Source of the DNA: Cyclobacteriaceae bacterium
GTDB taxonomy: Bacteria; Bacteroidota; Bacteroidia; Cytophagales; Cyclobacteriaceae
Assembly (NCBI GenBank): GCA_025363495.1
Contig: JANYDR010000551.1
Span: forward strand, 1 to 6,297
Reading direction: 5' to 3'
Length of the DNA: 6,297 nucleotides
Within the stretch, counting starts at the first letter, position 1; every line of letters starts with the position of its first letter. The notes under the pieces are model-generated. The model saw nothing but the letters and a program-made list of their open reading frames with translations, did no database searches and was not told the DNA's origin. Both the position numbers and the translations under genes were made by a program. Of this stretch, positions 1-4,456 are shown piece by piece.

Positions 1-110
1 CTCGGGCGCGGTGTCGGGTGGGTGCCGGGGTGCCCGGTTCGCGTCGGTTCGGCCCGGTCGGTCGCCTCGGTTCGGAATGTATTGGAGGGTTTCGCGGGTT
101 TCGCAGCCTG
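1..110. other. Non-coding A-free, GC-rich left edge
   Basis: No credible gene lies here. Bases 1-75 contain no adenine on the + strand, with 16 T and 59 G or C (about 79 percent G+C), whereas the rest of the window is clearly AT-rich. CGGTTCG occurs three times (35-41, 45-51, 68-74) and TCGGTTCGG twice (44-52, 67-75). Four G-runs (4-6, 16-18, 20-22, 27-30) could form a G-quadruplex, though the first loop of nine bases is long. A small hairpin CCGGG/CCCGG (25-29/33-37) is possible. It could be a genome terminus, part of a replication origin, or a low-complexity library or assembly artefact at a contig end. The sequence alone does not decide between these. Confidence 0.6.
87..104. repeat. 9-bp perfect tandem repeat (GGGTTTCGC x2)
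   Basis: GGGTTTCGC occurs at 87-95 and again directly adjacent at 96-104. It lies between the A-free segment and the AT-rich promoter region. It could be an iteron-like or protein-binding site, but two copies alone do not show that. Confidence 0.6.
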
Positions 111-142
111 ATGTATATAGTTATTTTATTTTACGGTGGGAC

Positions 143-171
143 TTGACAAGGTGGGGAATGTGTGGTAGAAT
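143..171 (+). promoter_or_regulatory. Sigma-70 promoter with extended -10
   Basis: TTGACA (143-148) is a perfect -35 hexamer. A 17-bp spacer separates it from TAGAAT (166-171), which matches the -10 consensus at five of six bases and is preceded by TGG (163-165), the TGn extended -10 element. An AT-rich tract (about 112-133) just upstream could act as an UP element. Transcription should begin near 178-180. This is the only strong promoter I found, and all + strand genes downstream could be read from it. It is the main evidence that the host is a bacterium. Confidence 0.85.
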
Positions 172-209
172 ATGGGTGTAAGTAATTAAACGGGAGGCGG
201 GAACGGGTT

Positions 210-275
210 ATGGCGTTTACTATTGAGACTAGAATATTATGTGATTGCTGCGGTGCCGGAATTACTTTGAAGTAA
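210..275 (+). CDS. Possible 21-aa leader peptide with CxCC motif
   Basis: An ATG at 210 opens a 21-codon ORF ending in TAA (273-275) about 30 bases after the predicted transcription start. GGGAGG (192-197) lies upstream, with a rather long gap of 12 bases to the start. The peptide contains ILCDCCGAG, with three cysteines that could be the start of a metal-binding knuckle. Its last codons lie inside a 16-bp palindrome, so ribosome movement and RNA folding may interact as in a leader peptide. It could equally be a chance ORF, since 22 codons is short. No function is recognised. Confidence 0.35.
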   Translation: MAFTIETRILCDCCGAGITLK

Positions 276-276
276 T
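261..276. promoter_or_regulatory. 16-bp palindrome in the leader, possible operator
   Basis: ATTACTT (261-267) and AAGTAAT (270-276) are perfect inverted repeats separated by two bases (TG). It lies about 85 bases downstream of the promoter and overlaps the stop codon of the 21-codon leader ORF. Such a tight AT-rich dyad fits a dimeric repressor operator better than an RNA hairpin, because a 2-base loop is unfavourable. Flanking GC arms (TGCCGG 254-259, CCGGC 291-295, CCGGCA 305-310) could form competing stems. No cognate repressor is identified in the window. Confidence 0.45.
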
Positions 277-332
277 CACCTCACAGAGTACCGGCCCTCC
301 ATGACCGGCAATTCACGCAAGGAGAATTGAAA

Positions 333-719
333 ATGACAATTGTAGAGGCATTGAATTACCTAATGCAGAACCCGATAAACAAAATCGGGACAGATAATAT
401 GCTGGGGTATTGGCGATACTCAAAAGTATTTGAGTGTTTCCAGCATGTTGCAGATGACAGGATCACCTGTGAAAAACTGCCGATGCTGGATGACCACCGA
501 GGCTGGTATGGCGTAGGCCCAGTCGTGAGGTACAAAATAACGTTCCTCGAACGGGGAGAGGCGGTTGTAAACGATTGGCAGAACAACTATACTTCGTTCG
601 AGAGAATGTCCACCAAGCTGGACGATCTACTCGATAAAGGATATGAGGTCACTGTGAAAAAATACGTGACGATCCACAGATATTCAGAAGATATGCCTGT
701 TGAAAAGGGAGGGTTATGA
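333..719 (+). CDS. Hypothetical protein, 128 aa (first gene of the operon)
   Basis: The ATG at 333 is chosen because AAGGAG (319-324) lies 8 bases upstream. An in-frame TTG at 327 is only two bases from that SD and cannot be the start. The protein is soluble-looking, with no signal peptide or membrane segment. It begins with an amphipathic helix-like stretch (MTIVEALNYLMQNP), is rich in aromatic and charged residues, and has a probable helical segment near residues 92-105. I do not recognise the family. As the first gene behind the strong promoter it is probably made early, so a host-takeover, anti-defence or regulatory role is conceivable, but nothing in the sequence shows it. Its stop overlaps the next start region (ATGATG). 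Confidence 0.8.
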   Translation: MTIVEALNYLMQNPINKIGTDNMLGYWRYSKVFECFQHVADDRITCEKLPMLDDHRGWYGVGPVVRYKITFLERGEAVVNDWQNNYTSFERMSTKLDDLLDKGYEVTVKKYVTIHRYSEDMPVEKGGL

Positions 720-1108
720 TGAGCGCATTTAACGGAATTCACACGCTGGCGGACGGCATAATATCCCAGGTGGAGATTTGTAATAATGAAAATTGTTTTG
801 GCGTGGGCGATCGGAGACTAGGCGGATTTTGTTGGGAATGTTGGCAGCAAATAGAAATGGAGAATAATATGAAGATTTTTAGAAACGTTGAGAATTGTTT
901 CATAACGAATGTTGGTGATGGTAAGAGCGCAGCAGTCAGGCTGAGTTTTAACAATCATAAAATAACTGATATTGTTATTTTCGAGAGAGAGTTTAGTTAC
1001 GAAGAAGTCCAAAACTTGATATATAGACTTCAATACGCATTAGAGCTGCCTGCGCGAGATGCAGACGATGAACTTGCATACCAAGACGCAGATAGAATGG
1101 AGGCGTGA
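719..1108 (+). CDS. Small protein with N-terminal Cys4 zinc-knuckle-like motif
   Basis: Two adjacent ATGs (716 and 719) are possible. GGAGG (708-712) is 6 bases from the second and 3 from the first, so 719 is preferred; 716 would give one more Met and a 4-base ATGA overlap with the upstream gene. Residues C21, C26, C38 and C41 form C-x4-C-x11-C-x2-C, which suggests a bound zinc. After residue 51 the protein changes to a separate alpha/beta-looking domain (MKIFRNVENC onward) with an acidic C-terminus. That second part has its own start signal: GGAG (859-862), six bases, then ATG at 869. The gene may thus make a 129-aa and a 79-aa product. No family is recognised. Nucleic-acid or protein binding is a guess from the cysteines. 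Confidence 0.75.
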   Translation: MSAFNGIHTLADGIISQVEICNNENCFGVGDRRLGGFCWECWQQIEMENNMKIFRNVENCFITNVGDGKSAAVRLSFNNHKITDIVIFEREFSYEEVQNLIYRLQYALELPARDADDELAYQDADRMEA

Positions 1109-1112
1109 AATA

Positions 1113-1307
1113 TTGAGAAAAGTTGGGAAATATTATGAAACACATTCGGCATTCACTTTGAGACATGTGCAATATCTCATAAGGCAAGCTAAATTGCAGA
1201 AAATCAGCAGGCAAGAGATACTGAGAAAACTCATTGAAGGTGGTATCGAAGTGGAAAAGCAATTGAAAATCGATCGCGAAGCTACGAAGGAGATAAAAAA
1301 TGTCTGA
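1113..1307 (+). CDS. Small basic helical protein, 64 aa, probable TTG start
   Basis: The frame is open back to ATGs at 1059 and 1068, but neither has a clear SD and both would overlap the preceding gene by 40-50 bases. GGAGG (1099-1103) sits 9 bases before an in-frame TTG at 1113, four bases after the upstream stop, so I prefer TTG. The longer 82-aa form from 1059 remains possible. The protein is strongly basic and predicted helical. A first part (RHVQYLIRQAKLQKI) is followed by SRQEILRKLIEGG, a helix-turn-helix-like spacing that could bind DNA or RNA, but no motif is diagnostic. It overlaps the next gene by 8 bases, implying translational coupling. Confidence 0.6.
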   Translation: MRKVGKYYETHSAFTLRHVQYLIRQAKLQKISRQEILRKLIEGGIEVEKQLKIDREATKEIKNV

Positions 1308-1650
1308 TAGCGAAGATAGAAAAGCACGAAGACTTGATGGAATTCTAAACGCATCCGCCTCCAGGTGTCGCGAGATACTGGACAGGGCAAACGAGAAAGA
1401 TGCTGAAACTTTCGAGAATCCTGGCGAAGAGTTCCAGTCAATCATGCAAGAATTTGAATGCATTCGAGCAGAGTTGAAGATTTTGCGCGAAGATATCGAC
1501 AATGCAGGTAAAATGAATACAGATAGAAATACATTATTTATTGAAGCATTTAACTCATTGTCAGAGAATGTGCTCGATAGGAGTTGTTTTTTTAGCAGAA
1601 AGATGGTAAAACTTTCGAGAATCCTGGCGAAGAGTTCCAGTCCATTATGA
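1300..1650 (+). CDS. Acidic helical protein, 116 aa, with tail rewritten by a duplication
   Basis: GAAGGAG (1286-1292) lies 7 bases before the ATG. The protein is highly charged and looks alpha-helical or coiled-coil throughout (residues 1-95), with no membrane segment. Residues 32-59 (core FENPGEEFQSIM) are encoded by an 83-bp segment that recurs at 1597-1679. That second copy is displaced by 203 bp, so this gene reads it in a different frame. The last residues (from about K101, MVKLSRILA) are therefore an out-of-frame translation of the repeat and are probably not an evolved tail. Removal of one repeat unit would give a 61-aa protein ending at 1688 beside the next gene's SD. Function is unknown. 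Confidence 0.7.
   Translation: MSDSEDRKARRLDGILNASASRCREILDRANEKDAETFENPGEEFQSIMQEFECIRAELKILREDIDNAGKMNTDRNTLFIEAFNSLSENVLDRSCFFSRKMVKLSRILAKSSSPL
1394..1476 (+). repeat. 83-bp direct repeat, copy 1
   Basis: It matches 1597-1679 at 73 of 83 positions without gaps, including 34 consecutive identical bases. This copy lies inside the 116-aa gene and is read in its frame as KD..TFENPGEEFQSIM..EFEC.RAEL. Spacing between copies is 203 bp, not a multiple of three. Confidence 0.9.
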
Positions 1651-1688
1651 ATGAATTTGAATGTGTCCGGGCAGAGTTGGTTTTTTAG
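1596..1688 (+). pseudogene. Orphan 3' end of a second copy of the 116-aa gene
   Basis: The frame that preserves the repeat's protein sequence runs from 1596 to a TAG at 1686-1688 and encodes 30 residues ending RAELVF. It is preceded directly by an in-frame TAG (1593-1595) and has no start codon at its head. Its only ATG (1647) overlaps the stop of the upstream gene as ATGA and would give 13 residues, with no SD. It is best read as a remnant of a duplicated or recombined gene. Rescue by -1 slippage on the T7 run (1587-1593) is not supported, because a -1 shift there lands on TAG. Confidence 0.6.
1597..1679 (+). repeat. 83-bp direct repeat, copy 2
   Basis: This is the counterpart of 1394-1476. 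Of the ten differences, six are at third positions of the FENPGEEF frame, and four codons differ only synonymously (TCA/TCC, ATC/ATT, TGC/TGT, CGA/CGG). The copies therefore diverged while both were translated in that frame. This implies a second functional gene copy existed, in this element or in a relative, before the present arrangement arose. Confidence 0.9.
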
Positions 1689-1699
1689 GAGATATAACG

Positions 1700-2038
1700 A
1701 TGCTAGAACAAAAAAACCTATTTCATTCTGACGATATTGACGCAGCCTGCGAAGAGTTATTTCTTCGCAGGAACTATAAAAAATCTTCAGAGCTGATAAC
1801 GATAGAAGGTTTTGTTTTACCCAAGTCTGAAAAAGAAAGGAAAATGGTACACAGAGCGTTGAACCCGGCAAACGCGACTCCTTACAGCTACATGAATCGC
1901 TGGATGAGTTTTGCGCATATAGCTCTAATCTTTGGAATAGATAGATTAGAGCTGATTAGAACTTTCAGATCGAAATATTACGACAGAGACAGAAAATTCA
2001 AAAAAGAAAAGGACTACACCAATGAGCGTCATATCTAA
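1700..2038 (+). CDS. Hypothetical protein, 112 aa
   Basis: AGGAG (1687-1691) lies 8 bases before the ATG at 1700. An in-frame ATG at 1661 has no SD and would translate the repeat remnant, so it is rejected. The N-terminal half is acidic (HSDDIDAACEELFLRRN) and the C-terminal tail is strongly basic (KYYDRDRKFKKEKD), which gives a polar protein that may contact nucleic acid. The middle (MSFAHIALIFGIDRLELIRT) looks like two short helices, somewhat like a helix-turn-helix, but I cannot assign a family. No membrane segment or cysteine cluster is present. It overlaps the next gene by 17 bases, suggesting coupled translation. Confidence 0.75.
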   Translation: MLEQKNLFHSDDIDAACEELFLRRNYKKSSELITIEGFVLPKSEKERKMVHRALNPANATPYSYMNRWMSFAHIALIFGIDRLELIRTFRSKYYDRDRKFKKEKDYTNERHI

Positions 2039-2408
2039 AGAAACAGTAAACGAAGTTGAAGAAGTAGTTAAAAATATATCTATCAACAGGGTAATAAAAT
2101 TCACTGTTGAAGGTCAAGTTTACACAGGTAAATATCTTGGCAGCTTCACCAGCAAGTATATCAACGATTCAACTGGTGAAGTATCGTTGACGGTCCAACA
2201 CATTTTGCAGAATACGCAGGGAATTGCAAGGCTGGGATCAACCCAAGAACTTGGAATGTTATCTATGCTGCCGATCGGCTCTATCGTCACGATTGAATAT
2301 ATTGGCGACAGAGCTTCAGAATCTGATATCACAAGGAATGTGAAAAGGTACGATGTTAGTGTTACTCAAAATGAATTAGATAGAATAGTTTCTAAACTGG
2401 TTTCTTAA
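2022..2408 (+). CDS. Probable OB-fold / ssDNA-binding-type phage protein, 128 aa
   Basis: AAAGG (2008-2012) lies 9 bases before the ATG. After an N-terminal helix (about residues 5-20) the protein is a run of beta-strand-like segments: IKFTVEGQVYTGKYLGS (25-41), SLTVQHILQNTQG (55-67), a GST-x-ELG turn (72-78), and LPIGSIVTIEYIGD (83-96), then NVKRYDVSV (106-114). The order 'G...GKYLGS ... H...T..G ... LGST.EL ... LPIGS.V.IEYIG ... YDV' resembles small phage proteins predicted as OB-fold single-stranded-DNA-binding proteins. That family link is from memory of the pattern, not a search. It closes the first gene block, and the hairpin follows 6 bases after its stop. A role coating replicating DNA would fit the polymerase-like gene downstream. 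Confidence 0.75.
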   Translation: MSVISKETVNEVEEVVKNISINRVIKFTVEGQVYTGKYLGSFTSKYINDSTGEVSLTVQHILQNTQGIARLGSTQELGMLSMLPIGSIVTIEYIGDRASESDITRNVKRYDVSVTQNELDRIVSKLVS

Positions 2409-2414
2409 ATATTT

Positions 2415-2454
2415 GCGCTGGACGGCTCTAATCCGTCCAGCGCGAGGTTTTTTT
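2415..2454 (+). terminator. 11-bp perfect hairpin plus T7, terminator or attenuator
   Basis: GCGCTGGACGG (2415-2425) pairs perfectly with CCGTCCAGCGC (2433-2443) around a 7-base loop. Four bases (GAGG) separate the stem from seven T (2448-2454). It is the strongest hairpin I saw in the window. The GAGG gap is unusual for an intrinsic terminator and is also the only SD for the TTG start at 2456. No promoter is visible after it, so the replication module must be reached by read-through. This fits partial termination (attenuation), or a hairpin that controls translation or RNA stability. Confidence 0.7.
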
Positions 2455-2455
2455 A

Positions 2456-3028
2456 TTGGCTAAAAGATTAAATGAAAATCCATATCGCGGCGTTGAGATC
2501 AGCAGCCAGGAGAAAAATAGGCTGATCGACAAGGAAATATCTCGCAGGAAATCCGCTGGCGATAAAGAAATATCTCGCGAATCTATTCGCAGGACTATCA
2601 ATAGATATATAACCACATCAGGTCAGCAGCGTAAACCTCCCAAAACATTCGTTAAAGAAATAAAATCGGTATTCAAAGAGAGCAGAGTAAAACCTGTATC
2701 AACTTCGCCTTCCAAACCAGGCAAAAATGATATATGGAAATGGAGAACAAAAGAACCTCGCGACTCGGATACTGGACTTGTTAAATATACAGATCATAAA
2801 AGGATATATACGTCTGCCAAAGATGCAATAGACGCAGCTAACTCGAGCATCAAAGAAGGTGGCGCGAATGGCTTGGAATTGAGATCTGTGAAAATAGAAT
2901 ATCGTCCACCAGGCAAATATAAAGTTCGCAGGCAGATAAAAAAACGTGGAGAATCGAAATATGAATGGGCAACCTACACCAAGCATACCTATTGGTTATC
3001 TTATGAATACGAGGGTGGTTCTCAATGA
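2456..3028 (+). CDS. Highly basic 190-aa protein, putative DNA-binding, TTG start
   Basis: The TTG at 2456 is the only sensible start: GAGG (2444-2447) is 8 bases upstream, and no ATG or GTG lies near the head of the frame. Residues 1-75 are Arg/Lys-rich and helical, with an 11-residue-spaced repeat DKEISR (25-30, 36-41). A linker rich in S, P and K follows (about 76-92). The C-terminal part (93-190) is beta-rich and aromatic, with YKVRRQIKKRGESKYEW and many Tyr. There is no membrane segment. The protein is probably nucleic-acid-binding. Its place just upstream of a polymerase-like gene is where terminal proteins lie in protein-primed phages such as PRD1 and Bam35, but I see no sequence proof of that role. 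It overlaps the next gene as ATGA. Confidence 0.8.
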   Translation: MAKRLNENPYRGVEISSQEKNRLIDKEISRRKSAGDKEISRESIRRTINRYITTSGQQRKPPKTFVKEIKSVFKESRVKPVSTSPSKPGKNDIWKWRTKEPRDSDTGLVKYTDHKRIYTSAKDAIDAANSSIKEGGANGLELRSVKIEYRPPGKYKVRRQIKKRGESKYEWATYTKHTYWLSYEYEGGSQ

Positions 3029-3210
3029 GGCATAAAGATGAAGAGTGCGCCTGGTGTCACGTGGAATATTCCCCGTCCAAACACAAAATCAGGTTTTGCT
3101 CAGATAGATGTTTGGCAGCTTACAAATTATATATCTTAAATGGATACCCCAAGAGCGGCGTGACAACCTGCGCAGCACACAATTCAAAGGACTGCCAAAA
3201 ATGCTTGTAA
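3025..3210 (+). CDS. 61-aa zinc-finger protein (CxxC...FCSxxC)
   Basis: The ATG overlaps the previous stop as ATGA, and GAGGGTGG (3011-3018) provides the SD. C8-x2-C11, an intervening basic stretch, then RFC25-SDRC29 followed by AAYK form the pattern of treble-clef/FCS-type zinc fingers (CxxC ... FCSxxC). A second group, C49, H52, C57 and C60, could bind another metal. Such short fingers in phages often contact DNA or protein. It lies between the basic protein and the polymerase-like gene, overlapping the latter by 10 bases, so an accessory replication role is plausible but inferred. Confidence 0.8.
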   Translation: MRHKDEECAWCHVEYSPSKHKIRFCSDRCLAAYKLYILNGYPKSGVTTCAAHNSKDCQKCL

Positions 3211-4124
3211 ATATCGTACAGGAATTGCCGTGTGCAGTTAACCTTACTCGACTAGATGGTTCTGGAATAGTTTATCAAGGTAGTTATTACAGTTGTCACA
3301 TCAAAGGGAGGAAGACTGAATATCACATACTCGATTCGCATGAATCTGAAAGCATTAACAGCAGGAAAATTGTTTCGGAAGTAACATCGTTGGATTTTAA
3401 TGACGTGAAACCAACATATTCAGGAATGGCGCGACAACTTTCAGTATGGATATCGAATCGCGAATCCAATAATAAAATAAATGCAGACATAATTCCTGTT
3501 TGGCATTATCAAAAATGTTCTCCAGCTCAAATGCCTAACATGAAAGTTTGCGATATGACGGCAGCTTATTTTCAGATGGCCTGCAGGGCTAAAAGTCTTT
3601 TCTGTGAAATGGTAGACGGCAGAGTCATCTGGCACGCGGTGGACAGCAGAACAGAGCAAAGATGGGAGATTATAAAATTAAAGATTAAGCCATATAAAAA
3701 ATTACGTCTGGCTCTCATCGGAGTCAATTCGACTTCATTAAATACTAATTCCAGGAGCTCCACTAAAAAATATTACAGGGGAAAACTTTGTAGAATGTCT
3801 GGACAGCCGCCTACTCAATTTCGTAACCTGGCAGCATTAACAGTTAGAGCTTCGTACGAATTGACGCAGATACAATCGATCGAATGCGACTCCATTTATT
3901 CTAATGCTGACTGCATCACAACAGAAATAAATAGAAAGCTGAAATATTGGGATGATGCAGGTATTGAATATTCGATCCGGGCTCAGGGAGATTTAGACTT
4001 AAAAGCCTGCGGGGTTTGGAAATGTGGTGAAAGGGAGACATTAAACTATAAAAACTTCGGCGGTTTTGCAAGTCATTCTCCAAAAAATATTGAAACTAGA
4101 TACATTGAACAATTGTTGGGGTAA
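3201..4124 (+). CDS. Minimal family-B-like DNA polymerase palm protein, 307 aa
   Basis: AAAGG (3186-3190) lies 10 bases before ATG 3201; an in-frame ATG at 3108 would overlap the zinc-finger gene by 103 bases. Three segments in order resemble family B polymerase motifs. Motif A is VCDMTAAYF (D118, Y123), compare D-x-x-S-x-Y. Motif B is K166/K167...ALIG (G174), compare K-x3-N-S-x-Y-G, with the N, S and Y positions replaced. Motif C is SIYSNADCI (Y233, N235, D237), compare Y-x-D-T-D-S, and a helix (AALTVRASYEL) precedes it as in true polymerases. D118 and D237 match the two metal-binding Asp of phi29-type enzymes, while the first Asp of DTD is Asn. There is no room for a normal 3'-5' exonuclease domain, and the protein is little over half the length of phi29 polymerase. 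It may be a short, perhaps protein-primed, polymerase or an inactive derivative. The family call is moderately sure, activity is not. Confidence 0.75.
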   Translation: MLVNIVQELPCAVNLTRLDGSGIVYQGSYYSCHIKGRKTEYHILDSHESESINSRKIVSEVTSLDFNDVKPTYSGMARQLSVWISNRESNNKINADIIPVWHYQKCSPAQMPNMKVCDMTAAYFQMACRAKSLFCEMVDGRVIWHAVDSRTEQRWEIIKLKIKPYKKLRLALIGVNSTSLNTNSRSSTKKYYRGKLCRMSGQPPTQFRNLAALTVRASYELTQIQSIECDSIYSNADCITTEINRKLKYWDDAGIEYSIRAQGDLDLKACGVWKCGERETLNYKNFGGFASHSPKNIETRYIEQLLG

Positions 4125-4131
4125 ACTAAAA

Positions 4132-4452
4132 ATGAATTGGATAGATAGATTGTTTTTATTAATGTGTTTTTCAATCATCGTACTTGCGATGGGAACAGGA
4201 TTTGATCATATGTCTGTAAAAATAACTGAAATGATAGCGGCTCTAAATGATGCAATAACTGCAATGCAGAGTCGAGTAGATGATCGTATGCTGTTACTCG
4301 AAGCTAATATCGATTCTAAAACAAAAGATATTGATGTTTTGAAGCAAGAGCTTGCGAATCCGGCAATAAATCAACCAGACGATCCTGCAACAATCTCAAG
4401 TCTGCAAACTTTAACTGATAGCGTTAATAATTATTTGCCTGCGGGAGGTTAA
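4132..4452 (+). CDS. Membrane-anchored coiled-coil protein, 106 aa
   Basis: The ATG at 4132 follows the polymerase-like stop by 7 bases. The SD is weak (GGGG 4118-4121, ten bases away), so expression may depend on coupling. An in-frame ATG at 4066 lies inside the previous gene and is rejected. Residues 6-22 (RLFLLMCFSIIVLAMGT) form one membrane segment after a short head. Residues 27-75 are heptad-like (ITEMIAALNDAITAMQSRV and onward), predicting a coiled coil, and the tail is Pro/Asn-rich. The likely form is a membrane-tethered oligomer, either a virion membrane protein or a spanin-type lysis protein. There is no lipobox or signal cleavage site. Its first residues, MNWID, recur as MNWIN in the ORF at 5379. 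Confidence 0.75.
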   Translation: MNWIDRLFLLMCFSIIVLAMGTGFDHMSVKITEMIAALNDAITAMQSRVDDRMLLLEANIDSKTKDIDVLKQELANPAINQPDDPATISSLQTLTDSVNNYLPAGG

Positions 4453-4456
4453 TTAA

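Noticed and set aside
1587..1596. Programmed -1 frameshift on the T7 run joining the 116-aa gene to the repeat remnant
   Set aside because: A T TTT TTT heptamer is in the correct phase, but a -1 shift reads TAG at 1593-1595 at once, so it cannot produce a fusion.
1661..1699. Earlier start for the 112-aa protein
   Set aside because: It has no SD and reads the repeat remnant out of frame, while ATG 1700 has AGGAG eight bases upstream.
993..1871. Long open frame (292 codons) on the minus strand
   Set aside because: It runs antisense to four consecutive + strand genes that have good SD sites and tight junctions. The 83-bp repeat shows coding constraint in a + strand frame, and the minus-strand translation has no recognisable domain.
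2534..2578. GAAATATCTCGC repeated 33 bp apart in the 190-aa gene
   Set aside because: It is in frame (DKEISR twice) and best explained as a small internal protein repeat, not a regulatory element.
1765..2932. Recurrent TCGCAGG (1765, 2542, 2587, 2926) as a possible Chi-like or methylation motif
   Set aside because: All four encode Arg-Arg as CGC AGG and fit codon choice. Other Arg pairs in the window use different codons, and four copies in 6.3 kb are not compelling.
3108..3200. N-terminal extension of the polymerase-like gene from an earlier ATG
   Set aside because: It would overlap the zinc-finger gene by 103 bases and lacks an SD, whereas ATG 3201 has AAAGG ten bases upstream.
4066..4131. 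Earlier in-frame start for the 106-aa membrane protein
   Set aside because: It lies wholly inside the polymerase-like gene, has no SD, and would put a hydrophilic stretch before the membrane segment.
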